From contig NZ_CP143867.1 of NCBI RefSeq assembly GCF_036416795.1, forward strand, positions 1,612,001-1,676,000: a stretch of 64,000 bases of DNA, given 5' to 3'. The translations under genes and the position numbers were made by a program. The notes below the pieces were generated by a model, which searched no databases, was not told the DNA's origin, and saw only the letters and a program-made list of their open reading frames with translations. Numbering within the stretch: the first letter of the stretch is position 1; each line of letters opens with the position of its first letter. Origin of the DNA: Bacteroides sp. MSB163. GTDB taxonomy: Bacteria; Bacteroidota; Bacteroidia; Bacteroidales; Bacteroidaceae. Below are positions 35,436 through 44,281 of this stretch, piece after piece.

Positions 35436-36506
35436 ATGAGAAACACTCTTTTTATTGTTAGTTTATATCTGATTTTATCTGCCTGTGGTGAGAAAAGTAA
35501 TGAAGTGAAGTTTATTTCGGAAGGTAATCCGATAGTGACGGATAAGTTTACCGCTGACCCGGCACCCATGGTACATAATGGGAGGCTGTACCTCTACGTG
35601 GGTCATGATGAGGCTGAAGAAGGACAGGATTTTAACATAACCGAATGGTTGTGTTATTCAACAAAAGATATGAAAACATGGACTGATCATGGAAGTGTGC
35701 TGAAGCCTACGGATTTCTCATGGGGAGTTGGAGAAGCATGGGCTTCCCAAGTTGTAGAGAAAGATGGGAAATTCTATTATTATACAACGGTACAGGCGGG
35801 TGCGCCATATAATAGTAAGGTGGTAGGAGTTGCAGTATCGGACAGTCCGACGGGACCTTTCATCGATGCTCGGGGTACACCGCTTATTACAGATGATATG
35901 ACTCCTAACGGTCCTCGTGGATGGTGGAACGATATCGATCCGACCGTTTTTGTGGATGATGACGGCACACCATGGATGAGCTGGGGTAACGGTACCTGCT
36001 TCTTGGTGAAACTTAAACCCAATATGATAGAACTGGACGGAAATATAGAGATTCTTAAAATGCCGAAATTTGTGGAAGGGCCATGGATTCATAAGCGTGA
36101 AAATCTTTACTATCTGACGTATGCATCGATGGGGAAGGGGCGTGAAACAATCAGCTATGCCACGGCGCCCAGCATGGAAGGTCCATGGACCTATCGTGGA
36201 GTCTTGACAGGAATGGCAGAAAATAGCTTTACCATACATCCGGGAATCATTGAATTCAAGGGACAAAACTATCTGTTCTATCATAATGCAATACTTACCA
36301 TAGATGGTAAATCCGGTGCCACAGGGCGCCGAAGCGTGTGCGTTGACTATCTTTATTATCTACCCGACGGACGTATGGCGTATGTTGAGCAGACCAAAGA
36401 AGGTATTACTGTGAAGCCGAAGACTGCCGCCGAAGTAGCTGAGATTGTAAATCCATACACTGACGAAAAAGAAGTTGTGGTAGAAAAAGAAGTAATAGCG
36501 GATTGA
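35436..36506 (+). CDS. GH43 lipoprotein, single domain
   Basis: 356 residues, lipobox LILSACG. Only the GH43 propeller is present: FTADPAPMVHNGRLYLYVGHD (base), WNDIDPTVFVDDDGTPWM and FVEGPWIHKRENLYYLTYAS (acid Glu). After the propeller a short charged tail (EKEVVVEKEVIAD) replaces the CBM6 found in the two related GH43 genes. It belongs to the same branch as the genes at 29326 and 36537, so the operon has three related GH43 domains in different architectures. Expected beta-xylosidase or alpha-L-arabinofuranosidase. Confidence 0.88.
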   Translation: MRNTLFIVSLYLILSACGEKSNEVKFISEGNPIVTDKFTADPAPMVHNGRLYLYVGHDEAEEGQDFNITEWLCYSTKDMKTWTDHGSVLKPTDFSWGVGEAWASQVVEKDGKFYYYTTVQAGAPYNSKVVGVAVSDSPTGPFIDARGTPLITDDMTPNGPRGWWNDIDPTVFVDDDGTPWMSWGNGTCFLVKLKPNMIELDGNIEILKMPKFVEGPWIHKRENLYYLTYASMGKGRETISYATAPSMEGPWTYRGVLTGMAENSFTIHPGIIEFKGQNYLFYHNAILTIDGKSGATGRRSVCVDYLYYLPDGRMAYVEQTKEGITVKPKTAAEVAEIVNPYTDEKEVVVEKEVIAD

Positions 36507-36536
36507 ATGTAAATTGAGCAAGTAATATTATATATC

Positions 36537-39221
36537 ATGAACAAGAGACTAACTTTATTTCTCATTACCCTTTTAACAGTTTGTGGGGTACAATCGCAGA
36601 ACAATAATCAAAATCGGAACGCTGATTTCCATAAATGGGCAGAAACACCGCCTATGGGTTGGAATAGTTGGGATTGCTTTGGAGCTAATGTTACTGAGGC
36701 GGAAGTAAAAGCCAATGCCGATTATATGGCGGAGCACCTGAAAGACTACGGATGGGAGTATATTGTTGTGGATATCCGTTGGTTTGTGGAAAATCAGACT
36801 ACCGGTTACTATAACTTCAAAGATCCTAAATATGTGCTCGATGAATACGGCCGTTATATGCCTGCCGTGAACCGTTTTCCATCAGCTGGCAACGGAAATG
36901 GATTTAAGCCTCTTGCTGACTATGTCCACAGTAAAGGATTGAAGTTCGGTATCCATCTGATGCGCGGTGTACCCACACTTGCCGTAGAGAAGAAATTGCC
37001 AGTGAAAGATGCCGGCGGAGTAACGGCTGCCGATATTTATTCTACCGACTGGAAATGTCCTTGGTTGGGAGATAACTACACGATTGTAGCCGGCAGACCG
37101 GGAGCACAGGAATATTATAATTCAATTTTCGACCTGTATGCTTCATGGGGAGTGGATTTTGTTAAGATTGATGATCTTTCCCGTCCTTATCATCAGGCGG
37201 AAATAGAGATGATACGGAAGGCGATTGACCGTACCGGACGGCCGATTGTATTGAGCATGTCACCGGGAGAAACCGATGTGAACAAGGCGGATCACGCTGT
37301 AGGGCATGCTAATATGTGGCGTACGGTAGATGATTTCTGGGACAATTGGCCGCATCTTTACCATCAGTTTGAAGTATGTCCCAAATGGGCGCCTTATATA
37401 GGTCGTGGCGCATGGCCCGATGCCGATATGTTGCCGCTGGGACATATTGATCTTCGAGGTAATGCCCGTATGAGCAAGTTTACGCGGGATGAACAATATA
37501 TGGTTATGACGTTGTTTGCTATGTTTAAGTCGCCGCTGATGTTCGGCGGGCACTTGCCTGATAATGATAAATTCACCAATTCGCTGATAACGAATGAAGA
37601 AGTGCTCTATGTACATCGGAACTCTGTAAACAACAAGCAATGGTATAATAAAGATGGCATTATAGCCTGGACAGCTGATGATCCCCGAAATGGAGATAGA
37701 TATCTGGCACTGTTCTATGTAGATCAGAAAGAACCCCGGGAGTCACATCCTGCCAACCGGAAAGTGACTGTAGACCTGAAAGAATTAGGATTTGACGGAG
37801 CTGCCAAAGTACGTGATATCTGGAGGAATCAGGATCTTGGTAACTTCTCGGGAACGGAGTTCTCACCTGTCATCAATTATCACGGTGCAGGTTTATATAG
37901 GATCTCGAAAAAGTTGAAAGTACAGACTAACAATCCGATCATTCAGACTAAATATACAGCTGATCCGGCACCAATGGTGCACAATGATACTGTATTCCTT
38001 TATTCAAGCCATGACGATGACAATGCGAAAGGCTTTGTCATGCGCGAATGGCTGCTTTATACTTCGACTGATATGGTGAATTGGACAGATCACGGAGTGG
38101 TTGCCTCGCTGAAAGACTTCAAATGGGTTCCTTATGACAATGGTGCCTGGGCACCGCAGTGTATTGAACGCAACGGGAAATTCTATATGTATTGTCCGAT
38201 GCCCGGTGGGATAGGCATCGGAGTGCTGGTTGCCGATAGTCCTTATGGACCGTTTATAGATCCCATTGGAAAGCCATTAGTGAAAAACAGTTATGCTGAT
38301 ATAGATCCTACGGTGCTGATTGATGATGATGGGCAGGCTTATATGTATTGGGGAAATCCGGATTTATACTATGTGAAGTTGAATGAAGATATGATTTCCT
38401 GTGACGGTGAAGTAGTGCACGAGCGGATGACACATGAGGCTTTTGGCGAACGGAAGGGGAATCAGAAACGCCCCACTTTATATGAGGAAGGGCCGTGGGC
38501 TTACAAGAGAAAGAATAAGTATTACATGGCGTTCGCATCCACCTGCTGTCCCGAAGGCATGGGATATTCGATGAGTGACTCTCCGACCGGTCCCTGGGTA
38601 TATAAAGGTATGATTATGGAAGGTGACAGAAGATCAAATGGCAATCATCCGGGCATTATCGACTATAAAGGGAATACGTATGTCTTTGGCTTCAATTATG
38701 ATATCCATTTTTCCAAGATTTCCCAGCACTATGAGCGACGCTCTATTTGTGTAGAGAAACTGACCTTTAATCCGGATGGCACAATTCAGCAACTTCCGTT
38801 CTGGACGGCAAAAGGCGTAGATCCGGTGGGTAAGCTGAATCCTTACCGTCGCGTTGAAGCTGAGACAATAGCTTGGAGTGAGGGCTTGAAGACAGAAAAG
38901 AGTGAGGCAGGTATGTATGTTACGGCTATCCACGACGGGGATTATATCCGTGTGCGCAATGTCGATTTCAAGAAAGGGGCGAAGTCATTTGAAGCAGTTG
39001 CTGCATCGTCTTCTTCCGGTGGGCAAATAGAAATTCGTTTGGATAACAAAGAAGGTACGCTGATTGGTACCTGCGTTATTGGCAATACAGGTGGTCCGGA
39101 AAGTTGGAAGACTTTCCAGGCTCAGGTTGATAAAGTAAAAGGCGTGCACGATGTTTACTTCATCTTTAGAGGCGGCGAAGATGAGCTATTTAACTTCGAC
39201 TGTTGGAAGTTTATCAGATAG
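36537..39221 (+). CDS. GH27-GH43-CBM6 fusion enzyme
   Basis: 894 residues, signal peptide ending GVQSQ. The N-terminal GH27 barrel and its beta domain cover about residues 30-455: TPPMGWNSWDCFGANV, nucleophile Asp 212 in FVKIDDLS, acid/base Asp 297 in WPDADMLPLG. A GH43 propeller follows at about 462-765 (YTADPAPMVHNDTVFLY, DIDPTVLIDDDGQAYMY, YEEGPWAYKRKNKYYM), then CBM6 from about 771 (VEAETIAWSEGLKTEKS). Both active sites look intact. The fusion implies that an alpha-galactosyl (or arabinopyranosyl) cap and an underlying arabinosyl or xylosyl residue are removed together. It is the last gene of the operon. Confidence 0.93.
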   Translation: MNKRLTLFLITLLTVCGVQSQNNNQNRNADFHKWAETPPMGWNSWDCFGANVTEAEVKANADYMAEHLKDYGWEYIVVDIRWFVENQTTGYYNFKDPKYVLDEYGRYMPAVNRFPSAGNGNGFKPLADYVHSKGLKFGIHLMRGVPTLAVEKKLPVKDAGGVTAADIYSTDWKCPWLGDNYTIVAGRPGAQEYYNSIFDLYASWGVDFVKIDDLSRPYHQAEIEMIRKAIDRTGRPIVLSMSPGETDVNKADHAVGHANMWRTVDDFWDNWPHLYHQFEVCPKWAPYIGRGAWPDADMLPLGHIDLRGNARMSKFTRDEQYMVMTLFAMFKSPLMFGGHLPDNDKFTNSLITNEEVLYVHRNSVNNKQWYNKDGIIAWTADDPRNGDRYLALFYVDQKEPRESHPANRKVTVDLKELGFDGAAKVRDIWRNQDLGNFSGTEFSPVINYHGAGLYRISKKLKVQTNNPIIQTKYTADPAPMVHNDTVFLYSSHDDDNAKGFVMREWLLYTSTDMVNWTDHGVVASLKDFKWVPYDNGAWAPQCIERNGKFYMYCPMPGGIGIGVLVADSPYGPFIDPIGKPLVKNSYADIDPTVLIDDDGQAYMYWGNPDLYYVKLNEDMISCDGEVVHERMTHEAFGERKGNQKRPTLYEEGPWAYKRKNKYYMAFASTCCPEGMGYSMSDSPTGPWVYKGMIMEGDRRSNGNHPGIIDYKGNTYVFGFNYDIHFSKISQHYERRSICVEKLTFNPDGTIQQLPFWTAKGVDPVGKLNPYRRVEAETIAWSEGLKTEKSEAGMYVTAIHDGDYIRVRNVDFKKGAKSFEAVAASSSSGGQIEIRLDNKEGTLIGTCVIGNTGGPESWKTFQAQVDKVKGVHDVYFIFRGGEDELFNFDCWKFIR

Positions 39222-39271
39222 CGGACAGTTAAGGCTTTAGTTCATTATTGCTTGAATAGATTGTATCGGAA

Positions 39272-39298
39272 ATAGATGTTATCTATGTCTGTATAGAT
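39272..39298. repeat. ATAGAT/ATCTAT palindrome series at operon end
   Basis: ATAGAT, ATCTAT and ATAGAT occur in alternating orientation at 39272, 39281 and 39293, so two short alternative stems are possible. It may be a weak 3' end or an operator; there is no T-run. Confidence 0.3.
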
Positions 39299-39317
39299 AA
39301 ATCCGATGAATAAAAAA

Positions 39318-39349
39318 TGTGTAAACATCAAACAAAATCCTTATTTTTG
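39318..39349 (+). promoter_or_regulatory. Promoter of the rubrerythrin gene
   Basis: TGTG (39318-39321) and TATTTTTG (39342-39349) with 20 bp between, close to the Bacteroides -33/-7 consensus. The start codon lies 67 bp further on. Confidence 0.6.
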
Positions 39350-39415
39350 TGTTGTTAAATAAGAATGACTAACGACAATTGATACGTAATTACTAACTAA
39401 ATAAGAAAAAGAACT

Positions 39416-39994
39416 ATGGCTAAAAGTGTTAAGGGAACTCAGACAGAAAAGAATCTGCTGACCTCATTTGCAGGAGAATCACAAGCAAGAATGCGTTACA
39501 CTTATTTTGCAAGTGTAGCTAAGAAGGAAGGTTACGAACAAATTGCTGCTATCTTTACTGAAACGGCTGATCAGGAGAAAGAACACGCTAAACGTATGTT
39601 CAAGTATCTGGAAGGTGGTATGGTAGAAATTACAGCAAGCTATCCTGCCGGTGTTATCAGCACTACACTGGATAACCTGAAAGAAGCTGCTGCCGGTGAA
39701 CACGAAGAATGGTCTTTGGACTATCCTCACTTTGCTGACGTAGCGGAAAAAGAAGGTTTCTATGAAATCGCTGCTATGTACCGTAACATTTCAATAGCCG
39801 AAAAGGGGCATGAAGAAAGATACCTGGCTTTCGTAAACAATATCGAGAATGCTACAGTATTCGCTAAAGAAGGTGAAGTAGTATGGCAATGCCGTAATTG
39901 CGGTTTCATCTTCACAGGTAAAGAAGCTCCTGAAGTTTGCCCGGCATGTTTGCATCCGCAGGCTTACTTTGAAGTGAAAAAAGAAAACTATTAA
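39416..39994 (+). CDS. rbr: Rubrerythrin
   Basis: 192 residues. The N-terminal four-helix ferritin-like domain carries the diiron Glu/His pattern (NLLTSFAGESQARMRYTYFA, ADQEKEHAKRMF, YRNISIAEKGHEERY). The C-terminal rubredoxin domain has two Cys pairs (WQCRNCGFIF, EVCPACLHPQAYF). The length is typical. It reduces hydrogen peroxide in the cytoplasm of anaerobes using NADH-derived electrons. It is a single-gene unit with its own promoter and a strong terminator just downstream. Confidence 0.97.
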   Translation: MAKSVKGTQTEKNLLTSFAGESQARMRYTYFASVAKKEGYEQIAAIFTETADQEKEHAKRMFKYLEGGMVEITASYPAGVISTTLDNLKEAAAGEHEEWSLDYPHFADVAEKEGFYEIAAMYRNISIAEKGHEERYLAFVNNIENATVFAKEGEVVWQCRNCGFIFTGKEAPEVCPACLHPQAYFEVKKENY

Positions 39995-40017
39995 GAAATT
40001 CTTATTTCTATGATAAA

Positions 40018-40058
40018 GAACGCCCGGGTGTTTCGCTTGAAGAAACATCCGGGCGTTC
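40018..40058. terminator. Bidirectional terminator between rbr and nadB
   Basis: 17-bp arms GAACGCCCGGGTGTTTC (40018-40034) and GAAACATCCGGGCGTTC (40042-40058) with one mismatched pair and a 7-nt loop. The genes on either side converge. Confidence 0.85.
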
Positions 40059-40079
40059 GGCATTAATAAAGGAGTTATC

Positions 40080-41651
40080 CTATTTCTTTGCGTGCGGATA
40101 GTCAATCGTATAGTGTAACCCCCGGCTTTCTTTGCGCTCTATTGCCTGACGTGTAATCAGATATCCTACATTAATCATATTACGCAGTTCGCAAATTTCC
40201 CTGGATGCCTTGCTACGTTTAAAGAGGTCTTCCGTTTCCTCATATATCATATCCAAACGTACCCAGGCACGTTTCAGACGCAAGTCACTTCGTACGATAC
40301 CTACATAGGCTCCCATAATCTGGTTCACTTCTTTCATGCTTTGAGTAATAAGCACCATCTCTTCGTTGGTCACTGTTCCTTCGGCATTCCATTCCGGTAT
40401 TTCGTGGTTGAACTCATAGCGGTCGAGCACGCTCAACGCATGTTTGGCAGCGGCATCGGCATAGACAACCGCTTCAATCAAAGAGTTGGAAGCTAAACGA
40501 TTGCCTCCGTGAAGACCTGTGCAAGAACATTCTCCTACGGCATACAGGCGATTGATGGAAGATTCTCCGTTCAGGTTTACCTTGATGCCACCACAGAGGT
40601 AGTGTGCGGCAGGAGCTACCGGGATATAGTCTTTGGTGATATCGATACCTAAGCTGAGGCACTTTTCGTAGATATTCGGGAAGTGCTTCTTGGTTTCTTC
40701 CGGATCTTTGTGCGTAACGTCCAGATATACATGGTCGTCACCGCGTTGCTTCATTTCGCTGTCGATGGCACGTGCCACGATATCACGCGGAGCAAGAGAA
40801 AGACGCGGATCATATTTCTGCATAAACTCTTCACCACCCATATTACGCAATACAGCACCATATCCGCGCATCGCTTCCGTAATCAGGAAACAGGGGCGGT
40901 CGCCCGGATGATAAAGCGCTGTGGGGTGGAACTGGATGAATTCCATATCCTGTACGAAACCTTTGGCACGGTAGACCATGGCAATACCGTCTCCGGTAGC
41001 AACCAGCGGATTGGTGGTATTGCGGTAGACAGCACCTACCCCCCCCGTAGCCATCAGCGTCACTTTGGAAAGGAAAGTATCCACTTCGCCCGTGTCTTCA
41101 TTCAGCACATACGCTCCGTAGCACTTGATGCCCGGGGTATGGCGGGTTACGATGATACCCATGTGATGTTGTGTGATGATTTCTACGGCAAAATGGCGGT
41201 TGAATATTTCGATATTGGGGTGCGTCTTTACGGCTCTGATAAGGCTTTCCTGTATTTCGGCACCTGTATTGTCTTTGTGGTGCAGAATGCGGAATTCGGA
41301 GTGACCGCCTTCTTTATGGAGGTCGAAGTCTCCCTTATCGTTCTTGTCGAAGTCCACTCCCCAGTCTATCAGTTCTTTGATTTGTCCGGGGGCCTCGCGC
41401 ACTACTTTCTCCACGGCGGCGCGGTCACTGATCCAGTCGCCTGCAATCATGGTGTCTTCAATGTGCTTGTCGAAGTTATCTACCAGTGTATTGGTTACTG
41501 AGGCAATTCCCCCTTGGGCGAAGAAGGTATTGGCTTCTTCCAGTTCCGTCTTGCAGATGAGTGCTACCTTACCTTTATGAGCCACTTTCAGAGCGAAACT
41601 CATGCCGGCTATACCGGAACCAATTACTAAAAAGTCGAACTCTTTAATCAT
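40080..41651 (-). CDS. nadB: L-aspartate oxidase
   Basis: 523 residues from ATG 41651, chosen because IKEFDFLVIGSGIAGMSFAL starts directly at the FAD-binding fold. Further motifs are NTFFAQGGIASV, HKEGGHSEFRILHHKDNTG and FHPTALYHPG, with YLCGGIKVNLNGESSINRLY near the FAD site. It oxidises aspartate to iminoaspartate in the first step of de novo NAD synthesis, using fumarate in anaerobes. The fumarate reductase flavoprotein is related, but length and motifs fit NadB. No nadA or nadC is adjacent. A TAGCTTTG -7 element lies at 41680-41673. Confidence 0.96.
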   Translation of the reverse strand: MIKEFDFLVIGSGIAGMSFALKVAHKGKVALICKTELEEANTFFAQGGIASVTNTLVDNFDKHIEDTMIAGDWISDRAAVEKVVREAPGQIKELIDWGVDFDKNDKGDFDLHKEGGHSEFRILHHKDNTGAEIQESLIRAVKTHPNIEIFNRHFAVEIITQHHMGIIVTRHTPGIKCYGAYVLNEDTGEVDTFLSKVTLMATGGVGAVYRNTTNPLVATGDGIAMVYRAKGFVQDMEFIQFHPTALYHPGDRPCFLITEAMRGYGAVLRNMGGEEFMQKYDPRLSLAPRDIVARAIDSEMKQRGDDHVYLDVTHKDPEETKKHFPNIYEKCLSLGIDITKDYIPVAPAAHYLCGGIKVNLNGESSINRLYAVGECSCTGLHGGNRLASNSLIEAVVYADAAAKHALSVLDRYEFNHEIPEWNAEGTVTNEEMVLITQSMKEVNQIMGAYVGIVRSDLRLKRAWVRLDMIYEETEDLFKRSKASREICELRNMINVGYLITRQAIERKESRGLHYTIDYPHAKK

Positions 41652-41672
41652 ATTTCGTATGTTTAAGTACTG

Positions 41673-41680
41673 CAAAGCTA
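41673..41680 (-). promoter_or_regulatory. -7 promoter element of nadB
   Basis: On the minus strand TAGCTTTG matches TAnnTTTG and lies 21 bp upstream of the nadB start codon. Confidence 0.55.
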
Positions 41681-41728
41681 CAAAATAACTGGGTTGCTTG
41701 TACTTTTCCTGTATATTAATTCACGATT

Positions 41729-43648
41729 TTATGATAAGTACTGCTTTATAACCTCATCCAGCGACTCATCTTTTGTAAGCTTTATTTTCTTACGCATACG
41801 CGAACGGATCATGTTGACACTACTCCGGTTGATGCCCATTATCAAGGCTATTTCATCCGTACTTTGATTCATGCAGATGAGCATGGCAAGCAGTTCTTCG
41901 CTGCGCGTCAGTTGCGGGTACTTTTCCCGCAGCTTGGGCAGATAGAGCGGATATATGGCGGCAAATGACTTTCTGAAGTTGTTTTCATCTTCTTTGCTGA
42001 GCAGGCTTTGACCGGTGAGTTGGCTGATGGTATTCAGATTGTTGGTTGCCATAATTTGTTCTATCTGTTGGGATAGTTCCTCGTTGTGTCTGTTCAGTTC
42101 CTGCTGGCGGGCAATTAGTTTCTGTATTTCTTGTCTACGCTTTTCCAATAACAGGCGGTTCGCCTTTTTTCGGGTGATGAAGTAGGCAATGGAAATGATA
42201 AGTAACAGTAATAATGCGATGGAGATGCATATATTGAAGAATAACCGGCGTTGTTGCAGCTCCACTTGTGTTGAAAGCAGTTTATTTTCCTTCTCTTTGC
42301 GTTCGGCATCAAACCGGATATTGGCGGCAGCAACGGCACGCATCTTTTCATCCAGATTCAGAGAGTCGGCGAAGAGCTGGTCGCGGTCGTAGCAACGGAA
42401 GAAGGCATCGTCCATTCTCATCCTCCGGTAATAGTCCATCAATATCCGGTTGGCACTCTTCTCTTTTCCGATCATGTCCATCCGGGCAAATCCACGGGCT
42501 GCCTTTTCTATAAGAGGTATTCCTAGTGAGGCCTTACCTGTCTCCATCAGAGCACGTCCTAAATGAAGATTCAGGTCATACCTGGCCCATTGAGGCATGC
42601 GGGTACTGTCCGGACAAATGCTTAATGCAAGCTGCAATGCCTTTTGTACGGAGTCCGGATAGTCCAGATAGCTATCTACTGTGAGGACTTTATTGACAAA
42701 TACACCTTTAAAGCTCTTCTGTCCGGCTGAAATTTTCCCGGCCTGGTTCAGATAGTAGAATACAGAATCTTTATTCTGGGTTCTGCGGAATATTTCTGCA
42801 CGATAGCGATAGAGATCGCCCAGTCCGAAGCTGTCTTTCAAGAGTGAATAATATTGGGCTTTTGAATTCATTTCTAAGGCACGGTCGTACATGCCCAGTT
42901 CGGCATAGAGGTTGGCTTGTTCGCCATAGGCTATCACGATATTAGGCGGGGCTATGCTGTCGTTATAGCTGTTGATGGCTTCCTGGTTGGTGGCTACCGC
43001 TTTCTCGTATTCACCGACCAGGCGGTAGTAGATGCCTAGCCGGGATATGATGCGAAGCATATTGTGGAATTTTCCTCCCTGATGGTAATATTCCATCGCT
43101 TTCTCCAGGAGTCGGATGGCTTGAGGAACATCGTTACCGGAATAGATATAAACTCCGCTGACAATTTCGGCTTGTGGAATGTAACGGTCGGCATCATCGT
43201 ATTCGGGTAATTGCAAGTATTCATCTGCCAGCCGGATAGCTACCTCATTGTCTCCGTACATCTGGTGCAAGCCTGCCCGGGTGGATAATAATTCGTGCTT
43301 ACAATGCTGTTGCAGGAAGGGAGCGTTGTTGAGGCTGTCCAGATATTCTATGCCGGGACGGAATTGCTTGCTGGCCAGATAACTGAAATAGAAGAGATTG
43401 ATCATCTGCCGGGCGTATTTGACCACTGTATCTTTGGGTTCGGTGTAATCTGCTACGGCTAACAATTCGGATATCTTTTGTTTGCCTTCGTCAATGGCTG
43501 CCTGATGCTTTCTCTCTTTCAGTAATGTGTTCAGTTGTTGGATAGTCTGCTGCCATTGCTGTGTGTCTTGATCGCTTGAAGAATTTGAAGATGCGGTACA
43601 GGCTCCGACTGACAGCATGAGGAGTAATATAAGTGTTTTTATCTTCAT
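41729..43648 (-). CDS. TPR-containing membrane regulator with C-terminal HTH
   Basis: 639 residues from ATG 43648. The N-terminus (LLLMLSVGAC) is a lipoprotein-like signal. Residues about 30-420 are tetratricopeptide repeats (YRLVGEYEKAVATNQEAINS). A transmembrane helix follows near 465-490 (FFNICISIALLLLLIISIAY), then a coiled coil (EKRRQEIQKLIARQQELNRH), then a LuxR-like HTH at the C-terminus (STDEIALIMGINRSSVNMIR). This layout, common in Bacteroides, puts a ligand- or partner-binding TPR outside the membrane and a DNA-binding end inside. Its target is unknown. A TATCTTTG -7 element is at 43684-43677. The HTH segment is clearly related to the small protein at 43872. Confidence 0.82.
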   Translation of the reverse strand: MKIKTLILLLMLSVGACTASSNSSSDQDTQQWQQTIQQLNTLLKERKHQAAIDEGKQKISELLAVADYTEPKDTVVKYARQMINLFYFSYLASKQFRPGIEYLDSLNNAPFLQQHCKHELLSTRAGLHQMYGDNEVAIRLADEYLQLPEYDDADRYIPQAEIVSGVYIYSGNDVPQAIRLLEKAMEYYHQGGKFHNMLRIISRLGIYYRLVGEYEKAVATNQEAINSYNDSIAPPNIVIAYGEQANLYAELGMYDRALEMNSKAQYYSLLKDSFGLGDLYRYRAEIFRRTQNKDSVFYYLNQAGKISAGQKSFKGVFVNKVLTVDSYLDYPDSVQKALQLALSICPDSTRMPQWARYDLNLHLGRALMETGKASLGIPLIEKAARGFARMDMIGKEKSANRILMDYYRRMRMDDAFFRCYDRDQLFADSLNLDEKMRAVAAANIRFDAERKEKENKLLSTQVELQQRRLFFNICISIALLLLLIISIAYFITRKKANRLLLEKRRQEIQKLIARQQELNRHNEELSQQIEQIMATNNLNTISQLTGQSLLSKEDENNFRKSFAAIYPLYLPKLREKYPQLTRSEELLAMLICMNQSTDEIALIMGINRSSVNMIRSRMRKKIKLTKDESLDEVIKQYLS

Positions 43649-43676
43649 AAGATAGAAATTTATTGGGTTTGCCGGA

Positions 43677-43684
43677 CAAAGATA
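43677..43684 (-). promoter_or_regulatory. -7 promoter element of the TPR-HTH regulator
   Basis: Minus-strand TATCTTTG lies 28 bp upstream of the ATG at 43648. Its position supports that start over the one at 43693, which would lie upstream of the promoter. Confidence 0.6.
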
Positions 43685-43871
43685 CAATTCCATTTTAAAA
43701 AAGGAAAAAGTGCTACCTTTATTTTTTTTTATGTTTTATTGAGCTTGATAATGAGAGAGATACATTTTTGTATATTGGATTGTATATTGCTTATTTATGA
43801 TTTAATCTTATTATTTCTGCACATTTGTAGTCTTATAGAAGACTAACCAAATAATAAATTAGGTGGAAAAG

Positions 43872-44231
43872 ATGTCACGATTGTGTATGAAAGAAATCAG
43901 TAGGGCTTTGATAGAGATGATTTCCGATGAATCGCCCTATGCTTCGAAGGATATGCTTTGCGGAGCGCGTGGAGCCGTTTTCCGCGAGATATTTATTTTT
44001 CATTATCCAAGCTTTATAGATAAGGTGCAGAAGCTGGTTCCGGATATCACGAAAGATGAGGAATTGCTCTGCATGCTGATTGCCGTTGGGCAGTCGGTAG
44101 ATGAGATTGAGCAACTGTTTTGTTTGCCGGCCGACCAGGTGTATATGTTCCGTAAGTCGGTATGCTGGAAGATGAGATTGGAGGAAGAAAAGCTGTTGGG
44201 CGATAAATTGCGGGAGATCTTGGAAGGATAA
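43872..44231 (+). CDS. Small free-standing HTH protein related to the TPR regulator C-terminus
   Basis: 119 residues from ATG 43872, with AGGTGG 5 bp upstream as a ribosome-binding site; a GTG at 43863 is possible but would overlap it. The whole protein aligns by eye with the C-terminal 80 residues of the divergent TPR regulator: both have F-x3-F-x3-YP, T-x2-EELL-x-MLI-x3-QS-x-DEI, then a putative recognition helix and K-M/I-x-L. It lacks membrane and TPR segments. It could compete for the same DNA or dimerise with the membrane regulator. The recognition helix (LPADQVYMFRKSVC) is diverged, so DNA binding is not assured. Confidence 0.65.
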   Translation: MSRLCMKEISRALIEMISDESPYASKDMLCGARGAVFREIFIFHYPSFIDKVQKLVPDITKDEELLCMLIAVGQSVDEIEQLFCLPADQVYMFRKSVCWKMRLEEEKLLGDKLREILEG

Positions 44232-44281
44232 CTCCTGCCGTTCCGCAAAAATACCTATCTTAGCGGCAAAAACGGAACAAA

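Noticed and set aside
40683..41501. 272-codon open frame on the plus strand within nadB
   Set aside because: Antisense to nadB, with no domain or promoter; explained by codon bias of the real gene.
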